Assembly (NCBI RefSeq): GCF_000171815.1
Contig: NZ_ABGR01000013.1
Span: 1 to 64,000 of the forward strand
Reading direction: 5' to 3'
Origin: Vibrio sp. AND4
Lineage (GTDB): Bacteria > Pseudomonadota > Gammaproteobacteria > Enterobacterales > Vibrionaceae
DNA length: 64,000 bases
Shown here: positions 47,170-56,488 of the stretch, one piece after another
How the letters are laid out: the number at the start of each line of letters is the position of its first letter
How positions within the stretch are numbered: position 1 is the stretch's first letter
Position numbers and translations under genes: made by a program
Notes under the pieces: model-generated
Databases searched by the model: none
What the model was told of the DNA's origin: nothing
Seen by the model: only the letters and a program-made list of their open reading frames with translations

Positions 47170-47261
47170 AAAAAAGAAGCCAATAGATCTGAGCTATTGG
47201 CTTGTTCTGTGAACATATCGTTCACTAACAACGTCAGTTGGCTAGGTGACCCGAGGGGTCA
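47170..47261 (-). ncRNA. qrr1: Quorum-regulatory small RNA Qrr1
   Basis: This is a 92-base Hfq-dependent sRNA on the minus strand. The 5' hairpin TGACCCCTCGGGTCA (47261 to 47247) is followed by the invariant Qrr core, CTAGCCAACTGACG then TTGTTAGTG, which pairs with target mRNAs such as the luxR-type master regulator. The 3' terminator is GCCAATAG/CTATTGGC with TTCTTTTTT. Position between uvrB and luxO, divergent from luxO, is the conserved qrr1 locus of vibrios. Sigma-54 and phosphorylated LuxO drive it at low cell density. Confidence 0.95.
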
Positions 47262-47271
47262 CCCAGCATCC

Positions 47272-47287
47272 AGCACAGTTTATGCCA
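47272..47287 (-). promoter_or_regulatory. Sigma-54 promoter of qrr1
   Basis: On the minus strand TGGCAT-N4-TGTGCT presents GG and GC elements ten bases apart, matching the -24/-12 consensus TGGCAC-N5-TTGCW with few changes. The -12 element lies 12 bases from the predicted first base of qrr1 at 47261. Confidence 0.8.
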
Positions 47288-47351
47288 TAATCCAACCTAT
47301 TGATATTCGGTCCATTTTGTGAATGGCCGCCATATTTCAATTAATAAATAA

Positions 47352-47364
47352 TTGCAAAATGCAA
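47352..47364. promoter_or_regulatory. LuxO binding site between qrr1 and luxO
   Basis: TTGCAAAATGCAA is a perfect TTGCA-N3-TGCAA dyad. It sits about 91-103 bases upstream of the qrr1 start, a normal enhancer position for a sigma-54 activator, and 48 bases before the luxO start, where it would mediate LuxO autorepression known in vibrios. Confidence 0.85.
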
Positions 47365-47411
47365 AGCGTAATGCGATTATTATTAAAACAAAACGAAAAG
47401 TCGGCTTGGAT

Positions 47412-48815
47412 ATGCAACAAAAAACAGAAGGTCAAAAGTCTCGATATCTACTCATGGTAGAGGACACTGCGTCCGTTGCGGCGCTTTACCGCTCTTATCT
47501 AACACCACTCGGTATTGATATCAATATTGTTGGAACAGGCAGAGATGCCATCGAAAGCCTGAACCATCGTATTCCCGATCTTATTTTGCTTGATCTTCGC
47601 CTACCAGACATGACGGGGATGGATGTATTGCATGCGGTTAAGAAAAGCCAGCCAGATGTGCCAATCATCTTTATGACTGCCCATGGCTCTATCGATACCG
47701 CGGTAGAGGCGATGCGTCACGGATCTCAAGACTTCCTAATCAAACCATGCGAGGCAGACCGCCTGCGTGTCACAGTGAACAACGCGATCCGCAAGGCGAC
47801 AAAGCTGAAAAACGAAGCGGACAACCCAGGAAACCAAAATTACCAAGGCTTCATTGGCAGTAGTCAAACCATGCAACAGGTTTACCGCACCATTGACTCG
47901 GCGGCAAGCAGTAAGGCAAGTATTTTCATCACGGGTGAGAGTGGGACGGGTAAAGAGGTGTGTGCTGAAGCAATCCACGCAGCGAGTCAGCGCGGAGATA
48001 AGCCGTTTATCGCCATCAACTGTGCAGCAATTCCGAAAGACTTAATTGAAAGTGAGCTGTTTGGTCATGTGAAAGGCGCGTTTACTGGTGCTGCGAATGA
48101 TCGACAAGGTGCGGCAGAACTTGCTGATGGCGGTACCTTGTTTCTCGACGAGTTGTGTGAAATGGATTTGGACCTTCAAACTAAGTTATTACGCTTTATT
48201 CAAACGGGTACGTTCCAAAAAGTCGGTTCTTCTAAAATGAAGAGCGTGGATGTGCGTTTTGTGTGTGCAACCAACCGCGACCCTTGGAAAGAAGTACAAG
48301 AAGGTCGTTTCCGGGAAGACTTGTACTACCGTTTGTATGTTATTCCGCTGCATCTACCCCCATTGCGTGAGCGTGGCGAAGACGTCATTGAGATTGCATA
48401 CTCTTTGCTGGGTTACATGTCTCATGAAGAAGGTAAGAGCTTCATTCGTTTTGCACAAGACGTAATTGAACGGTTTAATAGCTACGAATGGCCGGGTAAT
48501 GTTCGTCAGCTACAAAATGTACTGCGTAACATAGTGGTACTGAATAACGGTAAAGAGATTACTCTTGATATGTTGCCTCCACCGCTGAATCATCCTGTTG
48601 TGCGTCAATCGGTAGCAAAATTTATTGAACCTAACGTTATAATGGTGTCAGATATTACGCCGCTCTGGGTGACTGAGAAAATGGCCATCGAGCAGGCGAT
48701 TGAGGCATGTGATGGCAATATTCCACGTGCTGCTGGCTACTTAGATGTGAGCCCATCAACGATTTATCGTAAGTTACAAGCTTGGAATAGCAAGGAAGAA
48801 AAACAAAACGCATGA
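47412..48815 (+). CDS. luxO: Quorum-sensing sigma-54 response regulator LuxO
   Basis: This is a 467-residue NtrC-type regulator. The receiver domain has the phospho-acceptor Asp in [13 protein letters not shown] (D61 here, D47 when counted from the later MVEDTAS start used for V. harveyi). The AAA+ domain has GESGTGKE (Walker A), the sigma-54 contact loop GAFTGA and GGTLFLDEL (Walker B). The C-terminal Fis-type HTH is [23 protein letters not shown]. The ATG at 47412 is followed by the full receiver; the upstream extension covers the LuxO site and is unlikely. It overlaps luxU by 4 bases. Confidence 0.97.
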   Translation: MQQKTEGQKSRYLLMVEDTASVAALYRSYLTPLGIDINIVGTGRDAIESLNHRIPDLILLDLRLPDMTGMDVLHAVKKSQPDVPIIFMTAHGSIDTAVEAMRHGSQDFLIKPCEADRLRVTVNNAIRKATKLKNEADNPGNQNYQGFIGSSQTMQQVYRTIDSAASSKASIFITGESGTGKEVCAEAIHAASQRGDKPFIAINCAAIPKDLIESELFGHVKGAFTGAANDRQGAAELADGGTLFLDELCEMDLDLQTKLLRFIQTGTFQKVGSSKMKSVDVRFVCATNRDPWKEVQEGRFREDLYYRLYVIPLHLPPLRERGEDVIEIAYSLLGYMSHEEGKSFIRFAQDVIERFNSYEWPGNVRQLQNVLRNIVVLNNGKEITLDMLPPPLNHPVVRQSVAKFIEPNVIMVSDITPLWVTEKMAIEQAIEACDGNIPRAAGYLDVSPSTIYRKLQAWNSKEEKQNA

Positions 48816-49162
48816 ATACGGCAGTATTAAATCAGCAAAAAATTGAAGGATTATCTCAGGAAATTGGCAGCGAAAATGTCCCGATTTTGTTGGATATTTT
48901 TCTGGGGGAAATGGACATTTACATCGGCACCTTATCTGAGCTTCAGGGTACCGCGCAACTGGGTTATTTGAAAGAAATCAGTCATGCACTGAAAAGCAGT
49001 GCTGCAAGCTTTGGTGCCGATCGGTTGTGTGAACTTGCGATTGCGATCGATAAGAAAGCGAAAGTGAATATATTGAGTGAGAAGGGGATTGAAACGAGTG
49101 CAATGATTGATCTGTTGTGCATCACTCGTGAAGCCTACCGCTCGTGGACAAGCTGGTCATAA
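48812..49162 (+). CDS. luxU: Quorum-sensing phosphotransfer protein LuxU
   Basis: This is a 116-residue Hpt protein. The phospho-acceptor is H58 in [15 protein letters not shown], the same position as in V. harveyi LuxU. It relays phosphate from the hybrid autoinducer receptors (LuxN, LuxQ, CqsS type) to LuxO. Its ATG overlaps the luxO stop (ATGA at 48812-48815). Confidence 0.97.
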   Translation: MNTAVLNQQKIEGLSQEIGSENVPILLDIFLGEMDIYIGTLSELQGTAQLGYLKEISHALKSSAASFGADRLCELAIAIDKKAKVNILSEKGIETSAMIDLLCITREAYRSWTSWS

Positions 49163-49182
49163 ATCACAGCATAAAGAAATCA

Positions 49183-49207
49183 GCCCTCCAAATATGGAGG
49201 GCTTTTG
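49183..49207 (+). terminator. Terminator after luxU
   Basis: GCCCTCC (49183-49189) pairs with GGAGGGC (49196-49202) and is followed by TTTTG. Confidence 0.85.
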
Positions 49208-49245
49208 TTTGGTGGTATTGCAACCAAAGGCTTTCCAAAAAACGT

Positions 49246-50139
49246 TTAACTTGGCAATAGCTGGTTTTCAATCGCTTGTTTAAGTTTGTCGCGGTCATGA
49301 CGCCAGTCACGGTTCGATGAAGCCAATGATTCAGTCACTACGTTCCAGTTATCAAGTACTGCTTGTTCTGTTTCTTCAGTCAGCACGACATCGATTTTAC
49401 GACCTTGGCAAGCACGCTCACACCACTCAAGTTTTTGTTTCATCGTCATGCGGCCAGCAGGGCCATGCTCCGGACTTAAGTTTGCCACAAAGATGACTCT
49501 TGCCTTTTTGTTTGCCGCAATCGCTTTGCCGAGTTCAGGCAGTAAAAGTGGCGGCATGATGCTGGTAAGAAAACTGCCGGGACCGAGAATGATGGCATCC
49601 GCTTTTGCAAGAGCAGTCACCGCCTCTTTAGTTGCAGGGACTTCTGGTGACAGATCAAGGCGAAGCAACTCGGCGTCCATTTCATCGACGTTAGTCTCGC
49701 CCGTTACCCAGCGTCCGTCAGTTGATAGAGCGGTGAGGTCGGAAGGGTGCTCAGACATCGGCAGAATGTTGACATCGACTTTCAACATATTGCGGATAAG
49801 GTTGATTGCCTCTAATGGTCGGACAGAGAGGTTGTCCAGTGCTGTCAACATGAGGTTACCAAGATTATGCCCGTTGAGCTCACCAGCACCTTTAAAGCGG
49901 TATTCAAACATCATTGAACTGATGGATGGCTCGGTGATTAACTGGTTAATACAGTTACGAGTATCACCCCAAGCTATGCCTCCCTGACAATGTCGAATAC
50001 GGCCTGTTGATCCTCCGTTGTCAGTTGTCGCAACAATGCCAGTCGCATTGCCGCCAAAATCTTTTAATGCCGCTAACATACGGCCCAAACCGTGACCACC
50101 GCCAACTGCAATTACTTTTTTATCGGTGTAGATATTCAT
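49246..50139 (-). CDS. yvcK: YvcK/YbhK (CofD-like) gluconeogenesis-factor family protein
   Basis: This is a 297-residue Rossmann-type protein with AVGGGHGLGRMLAAL at the N-terminus, TDNGGSTGRIR, and LGPGSFLTSIMPPLL, all typical of the CofD/YvcK family that binds UDP-sugars or NAD-type ligands. In Bacillus it affects gluconeogenic growth and cell shape. In E. coli the homologue ybhK lies between uvrB and moaA, as here. It is divergent from the moa operon. Confidence 0.93.
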   Translation of the reverse strand: MNIYTDKKVIAVGGGHGLGRMLAALKDFGGNATGIVATTDNGGSTGRIRHCQGGIAWGDTRNCINQLITEPSISSMMFEYRFKGAGELNGHNLGNLMLTALDNLSVRPLEAINLIRNMLKVDVNILPMSEHPSDLTALSTDGRWVTGETNVDEMDAELLRLDLSPEVPATKEAVTALAKADAIILGPGSFLTSIMPPLLLPELGKAIAANKKARVIFVANLSPEHGPAGRMTMKQKLEWCERACQGRKIDVVLTEETEQAVLDNWNVVTESLASSNRDWRHDRDKLKQAIENQLLPS

Positions 50140-50324
50140 TAACTTCTTCTAATTATCTGCTAGTAACGACTACAATTTAACGTAGTGAGTATAAAAGAGG
50201 TACTCACTAAGCGGTAAAATGTGTTTTCAGGAAGTTTTTTTATCACTCAAGTCTGGATTCCATTACAAATATTAAGTATTTTACACGGCAAAGCTATCAG
50301 GGATTACTTTCTCTGGTTGCCATA

Positions 50325-50432
50325 ACTCCGAGCTCACTATGCTAAGTCTAAGGATAGGCGTTTTGAGCCAGTGACATATTGTCACAAGGGCATAATTGGA
50401 AATGATTATGCCTCCCGTGTTTGGAAAGGTGT
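50325..50432 (+). ncRNA. Molybdenum cofactor (Moco) riboswitch
   Basis: The moaA leader has the Moco-motif 3' half: GTGACATATTGTCAC hairpin (50371-50385), AAGGGCATAAT, a GGAAAT tetraloop-type turn, ATTATGCCTCCCGT and TTGGAAAGGTG running into the start. This matches the E. coli moaA leader, where the same blocks (GGCGAAG-loop-CTTCGCCTCCCGT, then TGGAAAGGTG) form the aptamer. The 5' boundary is approximate. AAAGG (50425-50429) doubles as the ribosome binding site, so ligand binding would hide it and repress the operon. Confidence 0.82.
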
Positions 50433-50435
50433 TCC

Positions 50436-51425
50436 GTGGCGCAACAATTCGAAGATAAATTTCATCGTAAGTTCTATTACTTGCGTCTGTCTGTGACCGA
50501 CGTATGTAATTTCAAATGTACCTATTGCCTTCCTGATGGTTATAAACCGTCGGGCAACAAAAACTCGTCTTTTTTATCGCTTCCTGAGATCAAACGTGTG
50601 GTCAAAGCGTTTGCCGATTGCGGCACCTCAAAGATACGCATTACAGGCGGTGAGCCGAGTTTGCGCAAAGACTTTACTGACATAATCCACTCAGTCGCAA
50701 CCACGCCGGGTATCAAAAAAGTCGCGACCACGACCAATGGTTACCGCATGGCAAAGCAATTGGCTGACTGGCGTGAAGCAGGCTTAACGAACATTAATGT
50801 GAGTGTTGATAGCTTAGATCCGCATATGTTCCATCAAATCACAGGTGAAAATAAGTTCACTGAGGTGATGAATGGCATCGAACGTGCGTTCGAATTAGGC
50901 TACGAGCAAGTTAAGGTAAACGTGGTACTGATGAAAGACCTCAACCACAATAAGCTGCCTGCTTTCCTTCACTGGATTAAAGACCGTCCGATCCAACTGC
51001 GTTTTATTGAACTAATGCAGACAGGAGAAATGGACGATCTGTTTGCAAAGCACCATGTATCCGGTGTTGCAATCCGGAATCAATTAATTGCCAATGGCTG
51101 GTTGCTTAAAGTTCGTTCTCACAACGACGGCCCTGCTCAAGTATTCGTTCATCCTGACTACAAGGGTGAAATTGGCCTGATCATGCCGTATGAAAAAGAC
51201 TTCTGTGAGAGCTGCAACCGACTGCGTGTATCGGCTACGGGTAAATTGCATTTGTGTCTGTTCGGTGATCATGGTGTTGAATTACGTGACTTGCTAGAGC
51301 GAGACGAGCAAGAAAGCGAATTGATTGCACGTATTCAGGCACAACTGCAAACCAAATCCGCTAGCCACTTCTTGCACGATGGCAACACAGGTATGACGCC
51401 AAATCTTGCGTCTATCGGTGGCTAA
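50436..51425 (+). CDS. moaA: GTP 3',8-cyclase MoaA (radical SAM)
   Basis: This is a 329-residue radical-SAM enzyme that starts molybdopterin synthesis by cyclising GTP. It has the N-terminal cluster CNFKCTYC, the [13 protein letters not shown] motif and the C-terminal cluster in [18 protein letters not shown], ending in the functional double Gly (ASIGG). The GTG at 50436, six bases after AAAGG, gives [19 protein letters not shown], matching the family. Confidence 0.96.
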   Translation: MAQQFEDKFHRKFYYLRLSVTDVCNFKCTYCLPDGYKPSGNKNSSFLSLPEIKRVVKAFADCGTSKIRITGGEPSLRKDFTDIIHSVATTPGIKKVATTTNGYRMAKQLADWREAGLTNINVSVDSLDPHMFHQITGENKFTEVMNGIERAFELGYEQVKVNVVLMKDLNHNKLPAFLHWIKDRPIQLRFIELMQTGEMDDLFAKHHVSGVAIRNQLIANGWLLKVRSHNDGPAQVFVHPDYKGEIGLIMPYEKDFCESCNRLRVSATGKLHLCLFGDHGVELRDLLERDEQESELIARIQAQLQTKSASHFLHDGNTGMTPNLASIGG

Positions 51426-51524
51426 ACTCAAACAGATTTATACCGGCAGCTGTTGCAGCTTTCGGTGGTTTTTCCAGAATCGATACCTTATGTATCAAAG
51501 AAAATTTAGAGAATAGGTGGACAC

Positions 51525-52037
51525 ATGGGTCACGCTGAAAGCAAATTTCAACCTGCAAACATAGCCGTTTTGACGGTATCTGACACTCGTATTGAAGAAA
51601 ACGACACTTCTGGTGGTTACTTAGTTGAACAGGCCAGAGAAGCGGGTCACAACGTCGTTGACAAGCAAATCGTTATCGATGATATGTACAAGATCCGTGC
51701 GATTGTCTCTCAGTGGATTGCTGACGAAAACGTACAAGCAATCATGCTCACCGGCGGTACTGGTTTTACTTCGCGTGACAGCACGCCAGAAGCACTTAAG
51801 CCACTGTTTGATAAAGAGGTAGAAGGTTTTGGTGAACTGTTCCGCTTGGTTTCTTATGAAGAGATCGGCACTTCAACCATTCAATCTCGTGCGATTGCTG
51901 GTTTTGCTAACCATACCGTTATCTTCGCAATGCCGGGTTCGACAGGTGCGTGTCGTACGGGGTGGACGAAGATTATTAAGCAGCAGCTAGATGCAAGCCA
52001 TCGTCCTTGTAACTTCATGCCTCACCTATCTGTATAA
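51525..52037 (+). CDS. moaB: Molybdopterin adenylyltransferase-type protein MoaB
   Basis: This is a 170-residue MoaB/MogA-fold protein with [35 protein letters not shown] (the MPT-binding GGTG motif) and [20 protein letters not shown] precedes the ATG. In E. coli MoaB is dispensable because MogA adenylates molybdopterin. It sits second in the operon. Confidence 0.96.
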   Translation: MGHAESKFQPANIAVLTVSDTRIEENDTSGGYLVEQAREAGHNVVDKQIVIDDMYKIRAIVSQWIADENVQAIMLTGGTGFTSRDSTPEALKPLFDKEVEGFGELFRLVSYEEIGTSTIQSRAIAGFANHTVIFAMPGSTGACRTGWTKIIKQQLDASHRPCNFMPHLSV

Positions 52038-52062
52038 CTTACCTAAGAGTGTAGAAACAACA

Positions 52063-52539
52063 ATGACACAATTTACCCATATCAATGCGTCTGGCGAGGC
52101 CAACATGGTCGATGTTTCTGCAAAAGCGGAAACGGTTCGCGAGGCGCGTGCTGAAGCATTCGTGCACATGGCGCAAGAAACGTTGCAATTAATTGTTTCA
52201 GGCCAACACCACAAAGGCGATGTGTTCGCAACTGCTCGCATCGCTGGAATCCAAGCCGCGAAGAAAACATGGGACCTGATTCCACTTTGCCATCCGTTGC
52301 TATTATCTAAAGTAGAAGTTCAACTGGAAGCTATCGAAGCCGAAAACAAAGTGCGTATTGAATCTGTGTGTAAGCTAGCAGGTAAAACCGGTGTTGAGAT
52401 GGAAGCGTTAACGGCCGCTTCTGTCGCGGCACTGACGATTTACGATATGTGTAAAGCGGTCCAAAAAGATATGGTTATTGGTCAAGTTCGTCTTCTTGAG
52501 AAGGTGGGCGGTAAATCGGGTCACTTTAAGGCGGAATAA
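52063..52539 (+). CDS. moaC: Cyclic pyranopterin monophosphate synthase MoaC
   Basis: This 158-residue enzyme works after MoaA to make cPMP. It begins [21 protein letters not shown] and has [28 protein letters not shown] and [20 protein letters not shown] with the active-site lysine KAVQKDM. The start at 52063 is 25 bases after moaB; upstream in-frame codons run into moaB and are not used. Confidence 0.97.
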   Translation: MTQFTHINASGEANMVDVSAKAETVREARAEAFVHMAQETLQLIVSGQHHKGDVFATARIAGIQAAKKTWDLIPLCHPLLLSKVEVQLEAIEAENKVRIESVCKLAGKTGVEMEALTAASVAALTIYDMCKAVQKDMVIGQVRLLEKVGGKSGHFKAE

Positions 52540-52796
52540 TGATTAAAGTACTTTTCTTCGCTCAAACACGTGAACTAGTTGGTGTTGATGCGCTTGAGTT
52601 AGATGGTCAGTTTGACAATGTTGAAGCGATTCGCGCTCACTTGGTCGACATTGGTGTCGGTACGACAGGGAAGTGGGATCTAGCGTTAGAACCAGGGAAA
52701 TTACTGGCCGCGGTAAACCAGTCAATCGTCCCTCTAGAGACGGAATTGAAAGCAGGCGATGAGGTTGCCTTCTTCCCACCTGTCACAGGGGGCTAA
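52539..52796 (+). CDS. moaD: Molybdopterin synthase sulfur-carrier subunit MoaD
   Basis: This is an 85-residue ubiquitin-fold protein ending VTGG; the terminal glycine carries the thiocarboxylate. Its ATG overlaps the moaC stop by one base (TAATG). It pairs with MoaE. Confidence 0.96.
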   Translation: MIKVLFFAQTRELVGVDALELDGQFDNVEAIRAHLVDIGVGTTGKWDLALEPGKLLAAVNQSIVPLETELKAGDEVAFFPPVTGG

Positions 52797-52797
52797 T

Positions 52798-53253
52798 ATG
52801 GATCCTCGTGTTTCTGTACAAGCAGAAGATTTTTCGGTTGATCAAGAATACCAACGCTTATCAGAAGGAACCTCTTCTGGCGCGGTAGTCACATTTATTG
52901 GCAAAGTTCGTGATATGAACCTCGGCGATAACGTGATTGGCCTTCACCTAGAACATTATCCAGGTATGACAGAGAAAAGCTTAATCGATATTTGTGATGA
53001 AGCTGAATCACGCTGGCCTTTACTAGGTGTTCGTGTCATTCACCGTGTTGGTGATCTCGATACGGGTGACCAGATTGTGTTTGTTGGCGTTTCCAGTGCA
53101 CACCGTGGCGCGGCATTTGACGCTTGCGAGTTCATCATGGACTTCCTAAAGACCAAAGCGCCATTCTGGAAAAAAGAACGCACGACCACTGAAAACCGCT
53201 GGATTGAGTCGCGTGATACCGATCATCAAGCAGCGCAGCGTTGGGAAAAGTAG
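52798..53253 (+). CDS. moaE: Molybdopterin synthase catalytic subunit MoaE
   Basis: This is a 151-residue large subunit of MPT synthase, with GAVVTFIGKVRDMN, LEHYPGMTEKSL, HRVGDLDTGDQIV and the catalytic lysines of FLKTKAPFWKKE. ATG at 52798, one base after the moaD stop, follows AGGGGG. It ends the moaABCDE operon. Confidence 0.97.
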   Translation: MDPRVSVQAEDFSVDQEYQRLSEGTSSGAVVTFIGKVRDMNLGDNVIGLHLEHYPGMTEKSLIDICDEAESRWPLLGVRVIHRVGDLDTGDQIVFVGVSSAHRGAAFDACEFIMDFLKTKAPFWKKERTTTENRWIESRDTDHQAAQRWEK

Positions 53254-53326
53254 GAAGGTTTTTCCACGCTAATTTCGATAAACTGTTTTCCGTGATCGGT
53301 ATGACTGTGCTTGAGATCAATACTCC

Positions 53327-53357
53327 AAAACCAGATGCGAATAGCATCTGGTTTTTT
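53327..53357 (+). terminator. Terminator after moaE
   Basis: CCAGATGC (53331-53338) pairs with GCATCTGG (53344-53351), flanked by AAAA and TTTTTT. Confidence 0.88.
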
Positions 53358-53822
53358 GCTTTTTTGCCCAAAAAAATCACCACTTTCCTTTCTTCATCCT
53401 CTCGGTGACCTTGTTCACAATAAAAAATATCGAACGAAATATATGCAATTATTTGTTAGACGAAGTGTTTCATAAATGTTAATTTCGTTGCGGTCTAATA
53501 GTGTAAGATGCTATTTATAAGTTTAAAATTAGGTTTATCGAAAGTTTCACCCGCCAAATAAACGAGTGAGTAAGTATTCTTCTATTTAATTCTTTTATTG
53601 CGATATTTACTGCTGAATAAGCGTGCTATTTACAAAATTATAAGTTTTTTGCTGGCTCTTTTATGGCAAATTACTTCAATGGTTGCTAGTGTGTGACGCA
53701 GTCTTTGTAAGGTTTTAGAATTTTCTGCTCAAAAAATGTGCTAAATAATTCTAAAATGCTGATTATTCCAGCCCTTTACAAAGAAGTCATGGATGCTAAT
53801 GAAAAAACTTGGAGTTTTACGC
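53358..53822. promoter_or_regulatory. oppA upstream region
   Basis: An AT-rich 465-base region with no gene. A long leader is common for oppA, which is a target of small RNAs in enterics. GGAG at 53812-53815 is the oppA ribosome binding site. No specific operator was recognised. Confidence 0.45.
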
Positions 53823-55454
53823 ATGTATAAGAACAAAATCACCAAAGCCCTTCTTCTAGGCGCTGGTCTGGCAGTGGCTGCCTCTTCTACTTCCACTTTC
53901 GCTGCAGACGTTCCAGCGGGCACTAAACTCGCAGAGAAGCAAGAACTTGTTCGTGGTAACGGTACTGAAGTTGCGACCATTGACCCGCATAAATCTCAAG
54001 GTGTTCCAGAGTCGCATGTTATTCGTGATCTTCTTGAAGGCCTTGTCAATCAAGACAGTGATGGCAACACCATTCCAGGGGTAGCAGAAAGCTGGGAAAC
54101 CACAGATAACAAAACTTTTACTTTCCACTTACGCAAAGATGCGAAATGGTCCAACGGTGACCCTGTTACCGCTGAAGACTTCGTGTACAGTTGGCAGCGT
54201 GCTGTCGATCCTGGTACCGCTTCACCATACTCTTGGTACATGAAATATACCAAGATGAAAAATGCGAAAGACATCATTGCAGGTAAGAAAAACAAAAGCG
54301 AACTAGGCGTCAAAGCGATTGACGATCACACACTTGTCGTTGAGCTAGATACAGCGGTTCCTTATTTTGTGATGATGGTCGGCCACACAACAATGAAACC
54401 TGTTCACAAAGCAACAGTCGAGAAGTTTGGTGATCAATGGACGAAACCGGAAAACTTTGTAGGTAATGGCGCATATAAACTGAGCAAATGGGTCGTAAAT
54501 GAACGTCTCGAGCTTGTACGCAACAACGAATACTGGGATGACGCCAAAACAGTTATTGGCAAGGTGACTTTTTTACCGATAGAAAACGCAGTTTCAGAGA
54601 TGAACCGATTCTTATCTGGGGAAATTGATATCAGTTATCAACTGCCAGTGGAGCACTATAAGCGTCTGAAGAAAGAGCACCCTGAGTCCCTCTCGGTTGT
54701 TGGTAATCTTTGCACTTACTACTACTCATTCAACACCAAGAAAGAGCCATTCAACGACGTTCGTGTTCGCAAGGCAATATCTTATGCTATTGATCGAAAC
54801 ATCGTCGCCAATGCAATCCTTGGTCAAGGCCAGAAGCCCGCTTACTTCTTAACACCAGAGATCACAGCTCACTTTGATCCTGAACTTCCAAATTACGGCA
54901 AGATGTCGCAAAAAGAGCGCAATAAAGAGGCGGCACGCCTGCTAGCAGAAGCGGGGTTCGGTAAAGACAATCCACTCAAGTTCTCTCTTCTTTACAATAC
55001 AGATGAGAATCATAAAAAGCTGGCAGTAGCGCTCGGCTCTATGTGGAAGAAAACTCTGGGTCTGGATGTAACGTTAGAAAACCAAGAATGGAAAACTTAC
55101 TTATCTACTAAAGACCAAGGTGATTTTGAAGTAGCACGTGCTGGATGGTGTGGTGACTACAATGAGGCATCTTCTTTCCTAAACCTTATGGTGAGCTCGA
55201 ACACGACAGGTGGCCAGCACTGGGGCAACAAAGAATACGATTCTCTTATCGATAAAGCGATAAAATCAACTTCAGAACAAGAGCGTACCAAGCTTTATTT
55301 AGACGCTGAAAAACTAATGGCAAAAGACATGCCTATTGCGCCTATTTATCAGTATGTCAAACCTCGTCTACTAAATCCGCGCGTTGGTGGTTTCCCCGTA
55401 AATAACGCGGAAGAGAAGATCTACTCAAAAGATCTTTACATTAAAGCAGACTAA
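53823..55454 (+). CDS. oppA: Periplasmic oligopeptide-binding protein OppA
   Basis: This is a 543-residue extracytoplasmic solute-binding protein, family 5. A signal peptide, MYKNKITKALLLGAGLAVAA to STSTFA (about 27 residues), precedes the mature domain. EVATIDPHKSQGVPESHVIRDLLEGL, VTAEDFVYSWQRAVDP and RKAISYAIDR are family blocks. It captures peptides for OppBCDF. The ATG at 53823 is chosen because it gives a clean signal peptide and has GGAG 8 bases upstream; an ATG 10 codons earlier is possible. Confidence 0.95.
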   Translation: MYKNKITKALLLGAGLAVAASSTSTFAADVPAGTKLAEKQELVRGNGTEVATIDPHKSQGVPESHVIRDLLEGLVNQDSDGNTIPGVAESWETTDNKTFTFHLRKDAKWSNGDPVTAEDFVYSWQRAVDPGTASPYSWYMKYTKMKNAKDIIAGKKNKSELGVKAIDDHTLVVELDTAVPYFVMMVGHTTMKPVHKATVEKFGDQWTKPENFVGNGAYKLSKWVVNERLELVRNNEYWDDAKTVIGKVTFLPIENAVSEMNRFLSGEIDISYQLPVEHYKRLKKEHPESLSVVGNLCTYYYSFNTKKEPFNDVRVRKAISYAIDRNIVANAILGQGQKPAYFLTPEITAHFDPELPNYGKMSQKERNKEAARLLAEAGFGKDNPLKFSLLYNTDENHKKLAVALGSMWKKTLGLDVTLENQEWKTYLSTKDQGDFEVARAGWCGDYNEASSFLNLMVSSNTTGGQHWGNKEYDSLIDKAIKSTSEQERTKLYLDAEKLMAKDMPIAPIYQYVKPRLLNPRVGGFPVNNAEEKIYSKDLYIKAD

Positions 55455-55478
55455 TTAAAGTCAGTTCAAAACCATAGA

Positions 55479-55519
55479 ATAAGGCCCACTCGTCTAATAC
55501 ATGTACGTGTGGGGCTTAT
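55479..55519 (+). other. Hairpin between oppA and oppB
   Basis: ATAAGGCCCAC (55479-55489) and GTGGGGCTTAT (55509-55519) pair with one mismatch and no following U run. Such a hairpin can stabilise the upstream oppA message or reduce read-through, giving more OppA than transporter. Confidence 0.55.
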
Positions 55520-55558
55520 CGTCAAATTTTAACTGTAACAGACTGAAAGAGTGAGTTT

Positions 55559-56479
55559 ATGCTCAAATTCATCGCAAAAAGGATATTTGAGGCGATCCCA
55601 ACTATGTTGGTTTTGATCACCGTATCTTTCTTTCTTATGCGTTTCGCACCGGGTAACCCATTCTCGAGCGAGCGTCCATTACCGCCAGAGGTTATGGCGA
55701 ATATTGAAGCCAAATATGGCCTAGACAAGCCAGTATTTGAGCAGTATACCACGTACTTGACTAACGTCATTCAAGGCGATTTTGGCCCTTCATTCAAATA
55801 CTTAGACTACACAGTAAACGAGCTAATCTCGGTAGCACTGCCGGTATCGGCGAAGGTGGGTTTCATTGCCTTTATCTTCACTGTGATACTAGGGGTCACG
55901 ATCGGGACCATAGCTGCGCTCAAACAAAATTCATGGCTTGATTACACCATTATGTCAACGGCGATGCTCGGGGTGGTTATGCCATCCTTCGTGTTAGCGC
56001 CAGCTTTGATTTACCTGTTCTCACTCCACTGGAATTTATTCCCAGCGGGGGGATGGCATGATGGCTCGTGGCAATATTTGGTGCTGCCAGTCATTGCTAT
56101 GTCACTGCTTTATGTTGCTACCTTTGCCCGTATTACTCGTGGCTCAATGATTGAAACATTGAACAGTAACTTTATCCGTACCGCTCGAGCTAAAGGTCTG
56201 AGTTACCGCTACATCATTGTCAAACACGCATTAAAACCAGCTTTACTTCCTGTTGTTTCCTACATGGGGCCCGCATTTGTTGGCATTATTACCGGGTCAG
56301 TGGTGGTTGAAACTATTTTTGGTTTGCCCGGTATCGGCAAGTTGTTTGTCAACGCAGCCTTTAACCGTGACTACTCGCTAGTCATGGGGGTCACCATTTT
56401 GATTGGTTTCCTATTCATCTTGTTTAACGCGATTGTTGATATTCTGCTGGCAATGATTGACCCAAAAATTCGCTACTAA
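55559..56479 (+). CDS. oppB: Oligopeptide ABC transporter permease OppB
   Basis: This 306-residue inner-membrane permease has six helices and the EAA loop ARAKGLSYRYIIVKHALKPAL, which docks with the ATPases. The N-terminus MLKFIAKRIFEAIPTMLVLITVSF is typical of the DppB/OppB family. It starts 104 bases after oppA. Confidence 0.97.
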   Translation: MLKFIAKRIFEAIPTMLVLITVSFFLMRFAPGNPFSSERPLPPEVMANIEAKYGLDKPVFEQYTTYLTNVIQGDFGPSFKYLDYTVNELISVALPVSAKVGFIAFIFTVILGVTIGTIAALKQNSWLDYTIMSTAMLGVVMPSFVLAPALIYLFSLHWNLFPAGGWHDGSWQYLVLPVIAMSLLYVATFARITRGSMIETLNSNFIRTARAKGLSYRYIIVKHALKPALLPVVSYMGPAFVGIITGSVVVETIFGLPGIGKLFVNAAFNRDYSLVMGVTILIGFLFILFNAIVDILLAMIDPKIRY

Positions 56480-56488
56480 CAGGGAAGT

